Assembly (NCBI RefSeq): GCF_021404405.1
Contig: NZ_JABFTV010000007.1
Span: 124,001-188,000 of the forward strand
From: Billgrantia aerodenitrificans
GTDB taxonomy: Bacteria; Pseudomonadota; Gammaproteobacteria; Pseudomonadales; Halomonadaceae
Reading direction: 5' to 3'
Length of the DNA: 64,000 nt
Both the position numbers and the translations under genes were made by a program. The notes below the pieces were generated by a model. It worked only from the letters and a program-made list of their open reading frames with translations. It was not told the DNA's origin and ran no database searches. Below, piece after piece: positions 1 through 7,292 of the stretch. How positions within the stretch are numbered: the stretch's first letter is position 1; every line of letters begins with the position of its first letter.

Positions 1-133
1 ACTCGAGGAAGCTCTGGGTATAAATCAGCGACGGCGGAAAGGCGTGGACGGCAGTGATGCGCTCCACGGCCAGGGTCTGGCCGGAAGCGACCAGGGCAGC
101 GAGGCCCAGGGAAGCGATGAGAGGCTTGTTCAT
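1..133 (-). CDS. TRAP-type substrate-binding protein, N-terminal fragment
   Basis: Only the first 44 codons lie in the window; the gene runs off the left edge. The start is the ATG at 131-133 (minus strand), preceded by an AAGGAG ribosome binding site about 8 bases away. The product begins with a basic-hydrophobic signal peptide that ends near SGQTLAVE, followed by ITAVHAFPPSLIYT, which resembles the first beta strand of DctP-family periplasmic proteins. It lies 72 bases downstream of the leuD-like gene on the same strand, so it probably belongs to that operon and would supply its substrate. The family is inferred from a short segment and could be another periplasmic binding protein. Confidence 0.55.
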   Translation of the reverse strand, partial: MNKPLIASLGLAALVASGQTLAVERITAVHAFPPSLIYTQSFLE

Positions 134-205
134 AGTTGTTCTCCTTTCAATCTTCAGCGTTGGTTGTCTTGCGGTCTTGTCTTTGGTCCTGGGGCCGGAG
201 GCCAG

Positions 206-838
206 TCAGCCCCGTGTGATCAGCGGTGGCGGTGCGGCATCGAGCCAGGGCCGTTGGCTGGCATAGCGGGTGGCGAAGCGTTCGATCTCCTCGGCGTGCT
301 GACGAGTCATGTCGATGTCGTCCCAGCCGTTGAGCAGCTTGGTGCGCCAGGTCGGCGCGATGCTGAAGGCAACGCTCAGCTCGCCGATGGTGATGCGCTG
401 CGCTTCCAAGTCGACGTGCAGCGCTCCAGGGGCTTCTCCCAGCGCGGCAAGCAGTGTCTCGGCGTCCGCCTCGCTGACCGTGGCCGGCAGCAGGCCGTTG
501 TTGACCGCATTGGAGGCGAAGATGTCGCCGAAGCTCGGCGCGATCACGCAGCGAAAGCCGAAGTCCACCAGCGCATAGACGGCGGCCTCGCGTGACGAGC
601 CGGCGCCGAAATTGCGCCTTGCCACCAGGGTTTTCGCCTCACCCGCCTGCGGGTGGTTGAGGATGAAATCCTCGACCGGTCGGCCGCTTTCGTCGTGGCG
701 CAGGTCATGGAGCAGGAAGCGCCCGTAGCCGACGCTACGCGGCTCCTTCATGAAGCGCGCCGGAATCAGCTGGTCGGTATCCACATTGGCCAGCGGCAGC
801 GGACAGGCCGGGGCGTCGATGATCTTGATCGGTTCCAT
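206..838 (-). CDS. LeuD-like aconitase-family dehydratase, small subunit
   Basis: This is the swivel-domain subunit of a 3-isopropylmalate dehydratase-type hydro-lyase, about 210 residues and so of usual LeuD length. ANVDTDQLIPARF near the N-terminus and NFGAGSSRE in the middle are family signatures. After SSRE the sequence reads AAVYAL, where biosynthetic LeuD normally has HAPWAL. That suggests a catabolic paralogue acting on another substituted maleate/malate pair. The start MEPIKI is chosen because AGGAG lies just upstream; an upstream in-frame start at 874 would overlap leuC. It follows the LeuC-like gene by 13 bases. Maleate hydratase HbzIJ and dimethylmaleate hydratase are known relatives with such roles. 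Biosynthetic LeuD remains possible. Confidence 0.85.
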   Translation of the reverse strand: MEPIKIIDAPACPLPLANVDTDQLIPARFMKEPRSVGYGRFLLHDLRHDESGRPVEDFILNHPQAGEAKTLVARRNFGAGSSREAAVYALVDFGFRCVIAPSFGDIFASNAVNNGLLPATVSEADAETLLAALGEAPGALHVDLEAQRITIGELSVAFSIAPTWRTKLLNGWDDIDMTRQHAEEIERFATRYASQRPWLDAAPPPLITRG

Positions 839-851
839 CACTCGGCTCCTG

Positions 852-2249
852 TCACAGCTGGCGTAGGTCGGCAAGGCGGCCGGCCACGGCCGCCGCGGCC
901 ACCATGGCCGGCGACATCAGATGGGTTCTGGCGCCCGGCCCCTGGCGGCCCTTGAAGTTGCGGTTGGTGGTGGAGGCGCAGCGCTCGCCGGGCGGCACCA
1001 GATCGCCGTTCATGCCCACGCACATGGAGCAGCCGGACTCACGCCACTCCAGGCCCGCCTCGCGGAACACGGCATCCAGCCCCTCGGCTTCGGCCTGGCG
1101 CTTCACCTGGGTGGAGCCTGGCGAGACGATGCCCGGCACCCGGCTGCGACGGCCGCGCAATACCGCGGCCGCGGCGCGCAGGTCCTCCAGGCGCGCGTTG
1201 GTGCAGGAGCCGATGAAGACCCGATCGATGACGATGTCGGTCAGCTTCTGGCCGGGAGCGAGGCCCATGTAGTCGAGGCTGTCGCGCAGCTGGCGCGCCT
1301 TGCCGGCATCGTGCTGGTCGGCCGGATCGGGTATGCAGGCATCGATGGGCAGGGCCTCTTCCGGCGAGACACCCCAGGTCACGGTGGGGGCGATCTCGGC
1401 GGCGGCGAGCGTTTCTTCGCGGTCGAAATGGGCGCCATCGTCGCTCTTCAGCGTCTGCCAGTAGGCCAGCGCCTGCTCCCATTGCTCCCCCCGCGGGGCG
1501 AAGGGGCGACCGCGCAGATAATCGAAGGTGGTCGCGTCGGGGGCGATCATGCCGCAGCGGGCGCCGCCCTCGATGGAGAGGTTACACAGCGTCAGGCGCG
1601 CTTCCATCGACAGACTGCGAATGGCGCTGCCGGCGTATTCGATGGCGTAACCCCGGGCGCCGTCGGCCCCCAGGCGGGCGATCCAGGTGAGCGCGATGTC
1701 CTTGGCGGTGATGCCCGGTGCCAGCTCGCCCTCGACGGTCAGGCGCATCTTCTTGGGGCGGCTCTGCCACAGAGTCTGGGTCGCCAGCACGTGGGCCACT
1801 TCCGAAGCGCCGATACCGAAGGCGATGCTGCCGAAGGCGCCGTGTGTGGAGGTGTGGCTGTCGCCGCACACCATCAGCAGTCCGGGTTGGGTCAGGCCCT
1901 GCTCGGGGCCGAGCACGTGCACGATGCCCTGGCGCGGGTCGTCGAGGCCGAACAGAGTGATGCCGTGCTTGCGGGTGTTGTCGGCCAACTGCTCGATCAT
2001 GCCGCGCACCTTGACGTCGCCGATGGCATCGAGCCGGCGGGTCAGGGTCGGCACGTAGTGGTCGGCAATGCCGAAGGTCAGGTCGGGGCGTGCCACCGAC
2101 AGCTCGCGTTCGTGCAGCTTGTTGAAGGCGTGGAAGGAGCCCTCGTGCACGAAATGGCGGTCGATCCACAACAGGCTCTGGCCGCTTTCGCCGCGCAGAA
2201 TCTCGTGGGCATCCCACACCTTGTCGAACAGTGTCGTTGGCATTGTCAT
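852..2249 (-). CDS. LeuC-like aconitase-family dehydratase, large subunit
   Basis: This is the [4Fe-4S] subunit of a 3-isopropylmalate dehydratase-type enzyme, 465 residues, matching E. coli LeuC in length. Cluster-ligand motifs are present: VCGDSHTSTHGAFG, FIGSCTN and GCSMC, with GERCASTTNRNF close to the C-terminus. The N-terminus departs from biosynthetic LeuC: HFVHEGSFHAF replaces the usual HEVTSPQAF, and DHYVPT replaces DHNVxT. Together with the paired LeuD-like subunit, the downstream TRAP gene and the flanking catabolic genes, this points to hydration of a substituted maleate rather than leucine synthesis. Two ATGs (2249 and 2243) are possible and neither has a strong ribosome binding site. 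The upstream region holds three copies of an ATGTATT-type motif. Confidence 0.87.
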   Translation of the reverse strand: MTMPTTLFDKVWDAHEILRGESGQSLLWIDRHFVHEGSFHAFNKLHERELSVARPDLTFGIADHYVPTLTRRLDAIGDVKVRGMIEQLADNTRKHGITLFGLDDPRQGIVHVLGPEQGLTQPGLLMVCGDSHTSTHGAFGSIAFGIGASEVAHVLATQTLWQSRPKKMRLTVEGELAPGITAKDIALTWIARLGADGARGYAIEYAGSAIRSLSMEARLTLCNLSIEGGARCGMIAPDATTFDYLRGRPFAPRGEQWEQALAYWQTLKSDDGAHFDREETLAAAEIAPTVTWGVSPEEALPIDACIPDPADQHDAGKARQLRDSLDYMGLAPGQKLTDIVIDRVFIGSCTNARLEDLRAAAAVLRGRRSRVPGIVSPGSTQVKRQAEAEGLDAVFREAGLEWRESGCSMCVGMNGDLVPPGERCASTTNRNFKGRQGPGARTHLMSPAMVAAAAVAGRLADLRQL

Positions 2250-2283
2250 GTCGGTCGCTTCAACGGGGTTGCGTCATTCTTGT

Positions 2284-2350
2284 CCAAATACATCTATCCC
2301 AGACCGATATCACAGGTCAAATGTATTTTTGATTGTGATTTAAATGTATT
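2284..2350. promoter_or_regulatory. AT-rich operator candidate region upstream of leuC-like gene
   Basis: Three copies of a 9-base motif lie between the gntR stop and the leuC start: AAATGTATT at 2319-2327 and at 2342-2350, and its reverse complement form AAATACAT at 2286-2293. A fourth copy occurs between gntR and the divergent plus-strand operon at 3261-3269. The stretch is strikingly AT-rich against its surroundings and probably also contains the leuC promoter. The likely binder is the adjacent GntR/UTRA protein; this is inference. Confidence 0.45.
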
Positions 2351-2379
2351 AAAAATAGCACATTTGGTTTGCGTTACGC

Positions 2380-3192
2380 TCATGCCTGCTGCTCCGCTTC
2401 CGCCTGCCGGGGTTCCGGTGCCATCGGTTCCCAGTAGCGTGCCGCTTCGTCACCGGTGCGGTTGAGATCGATCTGAATGCGGTAACGGTCGGGGCGGTAG
2501 AGCGCGTCGAGATGCTCCACGCCGCGGCCCTCTTCGTCGTACACCACTCGGGTCAGCGAGATCAGCGGCGAGCCCACCGAGACCTCCAGTGCGTCGGCCA
2601 CCTCGTGGGTGGCCAGGGTGGCCGAGATGGTCTGAGCCGCGTGGTCGACCTTCACGCCGCTGCGCTCGAGCAGGGCGAACAGTGGCGTTTGCGACAGGTC
2701 GGCTTCGTTGTAGTGCAGCGCGATGTACTCCGGCACGTGGGTTACCAGGTAGGAGAACGGCTTGCCATCCGCCATGCGCACGCGAATTGAGCGCTGCACC
2801 TTGTCGCCCTCGTGCAGCCCCAGACTCTCGCGCACCGGCTCCGGCGGCTTGGCGTAGCAGAACTCCAGCAGCCGTACCCGTGAGGCCTTGCTCATCTTGA
2901 CCATGTTGGGAAGCAGGTTGGCGACGCTGGCGGTCATCACCGTGGCATCCAGCGGTTGCTCCAGCACCACGGTGCCGAGTCCGGGCTTGCGTGCCACCAG
3001 TCCCGCTTCGTTGAGCGCCTGCATGGCGCGCCGGACCGTGACCCGCGACACACCGTACTGCTCGGCCAGTTTCAGCTCGCCGGGCAGCTTGCGCCCCGGC
3101 GCCAGCCGGCCGCTTAGAATGGCGTCCTTGAGCAGCAGATAGATGCGATGGGACTTGGTGCCCCCAACGGAATTCGCATGCGTATCGTTCAT
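2380..3192 (-). CDS. GntR-family (HutC/UTRA) transcriptional regulator
   Basis: The N-terminal winged helix-turn-helix includes LKDAILSGRLAPGRKLPGE and YGVSRVTVRRAMQALNEAG, and it is followed by a UTRA ligand-binding domain over roughly the C-terminal 150 residues (KVQRSIRVR, SYLVTHVPE, PLISLTRVVYDEEGR). That places it in the HutC subfamily. I chose MNDTHA as the start because AAGGA precedes it by 7 bases; longer in-frame starts exist at 3210 and 3258. It is transcribed with the leuCD-like genes and away from the lyase-amidase-hydrolase operon. A repeated ATGTATT motif occurs on both sides of it, so it probably controls both arms and responds to a pathway metabolite. Confidence 0.9.
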   Translation of the reverse strand: MNDTHANSVGGTKSHRIYLLLKDAILSGRLAPGRKLPGELKLAEQYGVSRVTVRRAMQALNEAGLVARKPGLGTVVLEQPLDATVMTASVANLLPNMVKMSKASRVRLLEFCYAKPPEPVRESLGLHEGDKVQRSIRVRMADGKPFSYLVTHVPEYIALHYNEADLSQTPLFALLERSGVKVDHAAQTISATLATHEVADALEVSVGSPLISLTRVVYDEEGRGVEHLDALYRPDRYRIQIDLNRTGDEAARYWEPMAPEPRQAEAEQQA

Positions 3193-3260
3193 GGTTCGAT
3201 CCTTGTGCATTGTTGTCGGTTGCGATGAAGCGCTTGACGGAAGGGTCGGGGTGGACATAG

Positions 3261-3278
3261 AAATGTATTATGCATAGG
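3261..3278. promoter_or_regulatory. Candidate GntR operator in the divergent intergenic region
   Basis: AAATGTATTATGCATAGG lies between gntR and the NTF2-like gene. It shares AAATGTATT with the copies upstream of the leuC-like gene and contains the palindrome ATGCAT. Its position allows control of both divergent promoters. It is inferred from repetition only. Confidence 0.4.
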
Positions 3279-3350
3279 ACAGCTTTGTGTGCCATGCAAC
3301 TCGAAGAATAGCGCCAAACAACGACAAAGGCTTCTTCCCTGGAGACCCCT

Positions 3351-3737
3351 ATGCCTGCCAACAAGCCTGCTGCTGCCCCCGAAGAGGTCGTGCGCGACTT
3401 CCTGGCGGCAATGGAGGCGCGCGAGCTCGAGCGTGCCGGTGCCCTGCTCGACGAGGAGTTCAGCATGGTCTTTCCGGGCAGTGGCGAGATGCATCGCCTC
3501 GAAGAGCTGGTGGCCTGGGCCGCCGACCGCTACCGCTTCGTGCGCAAGCGCATCGCCGCGGTGGAAACCTGTGATGGCAATGGCGTCACAGCGGTGTTCT
3601 GCCATGGCGAGCTCGACGGCGAGTGGCCCGACGGCACTCCCTTTGCCGGGGTGCGTTTCATCGACCGCTTCGAGCTGCGCCACGGCCGGATAGTGCGACA
3701 GCAGGTCTGGAACGACCTGGCGCTGGCACGTCCCTGA
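3351..3737 (+). CDS. NTF2-like / SnoaL-type small protein
   Basis: The 128-residue product has the layout of a cone-fold (NTF2-like) protein. It opens with a helical segment (VVRDFLAAMEARELERAGALL), then FSMVFPGSGEMH, and later strands GVRFIDRFELRHGRIVRQQV that match the C-terminal sheet of ketosteroid-isomerase/SnoaL relatives. Such proteins isomerise or hydrolyse small ring compounds or simply bind ligands, so the reaction cannot be assigned. It is the first gene of the plus-strand operon, with GGAG about 7 bases before the ATG, and ends 53 bases before the lyase gene. Its place in the operon suggests a helper step in the same catabolic route. Confidence 0.75.
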   Translation: MPANKPAAAPEEVVRDFLAAMEARELERAGALLDEEFSMVFPGSGEMHRLEELVAWAADRYRFVRKRIAAVETCDGNGVTAVFCHGELDGEWPDGTPFAGVRFIDRFELRHGRIVRQQVWNDLALARP

Positions 3738-3790
3738 ACAGGGGCGACGTACCACTTACCGACTTTCCGAACATGAGGAATTCACCCGTC

Positions 3791-4666
3791 ATGACTGTTG
3801 ATGCCAGCGACCTCAAGGCCAGACTGCACGCTCCCGAGATCGTCGTAGCACCTGGCGTTTATGACGCCCTGAGCGCTTCGCTCGCCGCCGAGGCGGGCTT
3901 CGATACCGTCTACCTCTCGGGGGCCAGCATCGCCTACACCCAGCTCGGCCGCCCCGACATCGGCCTGGTCAGCGTCAGCGAGGTCAATGACGTGATGGCG
4001 CACATCCGCGAGCGCACCGAGCTCTCCGTGGTGGTGGATTGCGACACCGGCTTCGGCAACGCCATGAACGTCATGCGCAGCGTGCGCATGCTGGAGCGCG
4101 CCGGGGCCAACGCCATCCAACTCGAGGATCAGACCTACCCCAAGCGCTGCGGCCACCTGCGCGGCAAGACCCTGGTGCCGCAAGGCGAGATGGTGGGCAA
4201 GCTCAAGGCCGCATTGGACGCTCGGGCGAGCGATGCGACCCTGATCATCGGGCGCACCGATGCAGTGGCGGTGGAGGGTACGGCCCGGGCCATCGAGCGT
4301 GCCCATGCCTACCGCGAGGCCGGTGTCGACGTGCTGTTCATCGAAGGCATTCGCAGCGACGACGACATCGCCAGCATCATGGCCGAGTTCCGCGGCAAGA
4401 TCCCGATCATGGCCAACATGGTGGAGGGGGGCGACACGCCGCTGCAGAACGCCCAGGCGCTGCAAGCGCTGGGCTTCTCGTTGGTGATCTTCCCCGGTGC
4501 TCTGGTACGTGCCTTCACCCACATGGCGAGCCAGTTCTTCGGCACCCTGCGCCGCGACGGCACCACCGATGCCTTCCGTGAGCGCATGCTCGACTTCAGT
4601 CAGCTCAACGAGGTGCTCGGCACCCGCAAGATGCTCGAGCTGGGCGAGAAGTATGACGCCCGCTGA
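3791..4666 (+). CDS. PEP mutase/isocitrate lyase-superfamily carboxylate lyase
   Basis: The 291-residue TIM-barrel product resembles methylisocitrate lyase, 2,3-dimethylmalate lyase and oxaloacetate decarboxylase. Visible landmarks are VAPGVYDALSA (residues 19-29), the Mg-binding DCDTGFGN (83-90), QLEDQ (110-114) and the catalytic loop KRCGH (118-122) with the Cys needed for true lyases. The family cleaves 2-hydroxy- or 2-methylmalate-type acids to pyruvate (or glyoxylate) plus a carboxylate. I chose the ATG at 3791, which has GAGGA upstream; MRNSPV at 3773 is an alternative. Coupled with a LeuCD-like hydratase, cleavage of a substituted malate is the most coherent role. The exact substrate is not visible. 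Confidence 0.87.
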   Translation: MTVDASDLKARLHAPEIVVAPGVYDALSASLAAEAGFDTVYLSGASIAYTQLGRPDIGLVSVSEVNDVMAHIRERTELSVVVDCDTGFGNAMNVMRSVRMLERAGANAIQLEDQTYPKRCGHLRGKTLVPQGEMVGKLKAALDARASDATLIIGRTDAVAVEGTARAIERAHAYREAGVDVLFIEGIRSDDDIASIMAEFRGKIPIMANMVEGGDTPLQNAQALQALGFSLVIFPGALVRAFTHMASQFFGTLRRDGTTDAFRERMLDFSQLNEVLGTRKMLELGEKYDAR

Positions 4667-4696
4667 TCACAAGGACAAAGACACAGGAGAGAGCGC

Positions 4697-5371
4697 ATGA
4701 TCACGACCGATAAAACCGCCAAGGAGATCTTCTTCGAGGTGATGGCCAACCCTCAGCGCGTGCCGTTCGGCTTCGGCAACAAGGCGGTGCTGGTCAACGT
4801 CGATCCGCAGAAGGCCTACACCCGCACCGATCTCTACAAGACTGCCTACGAGACCGACCCCAACCAGCTCGACTACGTGAACCAGCTGGCACGCGGCTTC
4901 CGTAAGCTCGGTTGGCCGGTGGTATGGACCCATGTCGCCTTTCTCGACTCCGCCGAGGATGCCGGCGTATGGGGCACGCGTACCGACACCCCGGATTCGT
5001 TGCAGAACATCAAGTACGGCTCCGACCGCGCCGCCTTCGACGAGCGGGTCGAGATCGAGCAGGGCGATGTGGTCTATACCAAGCGTATGCCCTCGGCCTT
5101 CTTCGAGACCCCGCTGCAGTCGCTGCTGGTGTGGCACCAGGTCGACACCGTGATCGTCACCGGCGGTTCCACCTCGGGCTGCATTCGCGCCACTGCGGTG
5201 GACAGTCTGTCGCGGGGCTACCGCACCATCGTGCCGATGGAGTGCGTGGCCGACAAGCACGAGAGCTACCACTACGCCAACCTCACCGACCTGCACTTGA
5301 AGTACGCCGACGTGATGAACGTGGCCGACGTGCTGGCCTGGCTCGAGGCACGCGCGAGCGACAAGGCCTGA
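4697..5371 (+). CDS. Isochorismatase-family amidohydrolase (N-carbamoylsarcosinase/maleamate amidase-like)
   Basis: A cysteine hydrolase of 224 residues. The catalytic triad is visible: Asp36 in VNVDPQKAY, Lys129 in YTKRMPSAF and Cys162 in GGSTSGCIRATAVDS. The last motif is typical of the N-carbamoylsarcosine amidase/maleamate amidase branch rather than nicotinamidase. Such enzymes release ammonia from half-amides or carbamoyl groups in the cytoplasm. A strong AGGAG ribosome binding site precedes the ATG, and the gene sits 30 bases after the lyase and 17 before the first deacetylase-like gene, so co-translation is likely. A half-amidase role (maleamate-like to maleate-like) would feed the LeuCD-like hydratase; this is inference. 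Confidence 0.88.
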   Translation: MITTDKTAKEIFFEVMANPQRVPFGFGNKAVLVNVDPQKAYTRTDLYKTAYETDPNQLDYVNQLARGFRKLGWPVVWTHVAFLDSAEDAGVWGTRTDTPDSLQNIKYGSDRAAFDERVEIEQGDVVYTKRMPSAFFETPLQSLLVWHQVDTVIVTGGSTSGCIRATAVDSLSRGYRTIVPMECVADKHESYHYANLTDLHLKYADVMNVADVLAWLEARASDKA

Positions 5372-5388
5372 GCGGCGGGGAGGCTGAC

Positions 5389-6342
5389 ATGCAGGCAGAG
5401 CTGAAAGAGAGACTGGGCGCCTACGACTACTGGCCCTACGAGAACCGGCCGAAGATCGCCTGGCCGAACGGGGCTCGGGTGGCCTTCTGGGTGGCACCCA
5501 ACATCGAATACTATGAACTCGATCCGCCGGCCAATCCCCAGCGCAAGCCGTGGCCCACGCCGCACCCCTCGGTGCCGGGCTTCAGCATTCGCGACTATGG
5601 CAATCGGGTCGGCCACCAGCGCCAGATGGCGCTGCTCGACAAGTACGGCATTCGCGGCTCGGTGTCGCTCTCGGTGGCGCTGTGCGAGCACCACCCCGAG
5701 ATCGTCGCGATGTGCCGCGAGCGCGACTGGGAATTCTTCAGCCACGGTATCTACAACACCCGCTACACCTACGGCATGAGCGAGGCCCAGGAGCGGGAGA
5801 TGATTCGCGACGGCATCGAGACGATCCAGCGTCATACCGGGCAGAAGTGCGCCGGCTACCTGGCGCCGGCGCTGTCCCACTCCGAGCACACCCTCGACCT
5901 GTTCGCCGAGGTGGGTCAGGAGCTGTTCGGCGAGGAAGGCGGCATTTATACCTGCGACCTGTTCCACGACGACCAGCCCACGCCGATCCGCCTGCGCTCG
6001 GGGCGGCGCTTCATCTCCATGCCCTATTCGCTCGAGATGAACGACACCATCGTCTACGCGGTGAACAAGGTGGAGCCGCGCCACTACCTGACCATGCTCA
6101 AGCGCCACTTTGACCGGCTCTACGCCGAGGGCGCCGAGTCGGGCACGGTGATGTGCATTCCCACCCACAACTATCAGATCAGCTGCCCGCACCGCATCAA
6201 GGCCTTCGAGGAGGCGCTGGAGTACATCACCGGTCGCAGCGACGTGTGGGTTACCACTGGGCGCGAGATCGCCCAGCACTATCTCGCTCACCACTACGAC
6301 GACGCCTTGCGCGACATCGATGCCAAGTCGGGGAGGAACTGA
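5389..6342 (+). CDS. Polysaccharide deacetylase-family hydrolase (allantoinase PuuE/cyclic imidase-like), copy 1
   Basis: The 317-residue product has the NodB/polysaccharide-deacetylase fold in the version used by PuuE-type allantoinases and cyclic-imide hydrolases: VAFWVAPNIEYYELD near the start, RDYGNRVGHQRQM, a FFSHGIYNTRYTYGMSEAQE loop, and a C-terminal CIPTHNYQISCPHRI region. It has no signal peptide, which argues against cell-wall work. The start at 5389 was chosen because GGGGAGG lies just upstream and it begins 17 bases after the amidase stop. The immediately following gene is a divergent paralogue, three bases away. In context it probably opens a cyclic amide or imide ring. Substrate unknown. 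Confidence 0.82.
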   Translation: MQAELKERLGAYDYWPYENRPKIAWPNGARVAFWVAPNIEYYELDPPANPQRKPWPTPHPSVPGFSIRDYGNRVGHQRQMALLDKYGIRGSVSLSVALCEHHPEIVAMCRERDWEFFSHGIYNTRYTYGMSEAQEREMIRDGIETIQRHTGQKCAGYLAPALSHSEHTLDLFAEVGQELFGEEGGIYTCDLFHDDQPTPIRLRSGRRFISMPYSLEMNDTIVYAVNKVEPRHYLTMLKRHFDRLYAEGAESGTVMCIPTHNYQISCPHRIKAFEEALEYITGRSDVWVTTGREIAQHYLAHHYDDALRDIDAKSGRN

Positions 6343-6345
6343 GTC

Positions 6346-7281
6346 ATGGCTCTCGATTCGGACTACCTGCGCTACCCCTGGCGGCGCCACGGCTACGATC
6401 ACGAGCGCTACGCCTGGTCGATGCTGGGTGAGCGCCAGCCGATCCAGTGGCCTGGCGGCAAGACGCTGGCGGTGTGGATCAACGTCTCGCTGCAGTTCTA
6501 CCCGCTCAACCAGCGCGGTGTGCCGTTCAAGGTACCCAACGGCATGACCATGCCCTACCCGGACCTGCGCCACTACTCGCTGCGCGACTACGGCAACCGG
6601 GTGGGCATCTACCGCATGCTCGCGGCATTCGAGCAGCGCGGCATTCGTCCCACCTGGGCGATCAACGCCCAGCTCGCCGAGCAGCACCCCTACCTGCTGA
6701 ATCGCCTGAAAGCATACGGCGGCGAGTTCCTGTGCCATGGCTGGAACATGGATCACCTGCACTACGGCGGTCAGGATCGCGACGAGGAGGCCGAGATCGT
6801 GCGCCGCTCGGTCGCCACGCTGCGTGAACTGACCGGACAACCCGTTCGCGGCTGGCTGAGCCCGGCCAAGCACCAGAGCTGGAACACCCCGGAGCTGCTC
6901 GTCGAGAACGGCATCGAGTACTGCTGCGACTGGGTCAACGACGACATGCCCTACGCCTTCGTCACCGACCAGGGCGAGCTGACCATGCTGCCGCTTTCCA
7001 CCGAGATCGAAGACCAGTTCGTGATGTGCCAGAACCTGCACTCTGAAGACAGCTGGGTGGCTCAGGTGACGGACGCCTTCGACTTCCTGCTGCAGGAAGG
7101 GCGGGAACAGGGCGGACGGCTGCTGGCGCTCAACCTTCATCCCTGGCTGGTGGGTCAGCCCCATCGTATCGGCTGCCTGGAGGCGGTGCTCGATCACATC
7201 GCCGGCCATGCCGAGGTGTGGCAGGCGCCGGCGGGAGAGATTCTCGATGCCTACCGGGCTCAGGCCGGCGGCAACCACTGA
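6346..7281 (+). CDS. Polysaccharide deacetylase-family hydrolase, copy 2
   Basis: A 311-residue paralogue of the preceding protein with the same layout: LAVWINVSLQFYPL, RDYGNRVGIYRMLAAFEQRG, FLCHGWNMDHLHYGG and GWLSPAKHQSWNTPELL. Conservation is clear in the RDYGNRVG and strand regions but low elsewhere, so it is not a recent duplication. The two may form a heteromer or act on successive intermediates. No signal peptide is seen, so a cytoplasmic role is likely. It is coupled to its neighbours, 3 bases after copy 1 and 11 bases before the flavoprotein. A PuuE-like allantoinase role is less likely because no other ureide genes are present. Confidence 0.8.
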   Translation: MALDSDYLRYPWRRHGYDHERYAWSMLGERQPIQWPGGKTLAVWINVSLQFYPLNQRGVPFKVPNGMTMPYPDLRHYSLRDYGNRVGIYRMLAAFEQRGIRPTWAINAQLAEQHPYLLNRLKAYGGEFLCHGWNMDHLHYGGQDRDEEAEIVRRSVATLRELTGQPVRGWLSPAKHQSWNTPELLVENGIEYCCDWVNDDMPYAFVTDQGELTMLPLSTEIEDQFVMCQNLHSEDSWVAQVTDAFDFLLQEGREQGGRLLALNLHPWLVGQPHRIGCLEAVLDHIAGHAEVWQAPAGEILDAYRAQAGGNH

Positions 7282-7292
7282 GGAGAAACGTC

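Noticed and set aside
206..2249. Reading leuCD as the leucine biosynthesis operon
   Set aside because: No leuA or leuB nearby, key motifs altered, and a TRAP gene and catabolic regulator surround it. Kept as an alternative, not the preferred call.
921..2465. 514-codon plus-strand frame opposite the leuC-like gene
   Set aside because: Shadow frame; no start signal or recognisable motif.
5272..7278. 668-codon minus-strand frame opposite the deacetylase-like genes
   Set aside because: Low-complexity His/Val/Gly-rich translation without domains; shadow of GC-rich genes.
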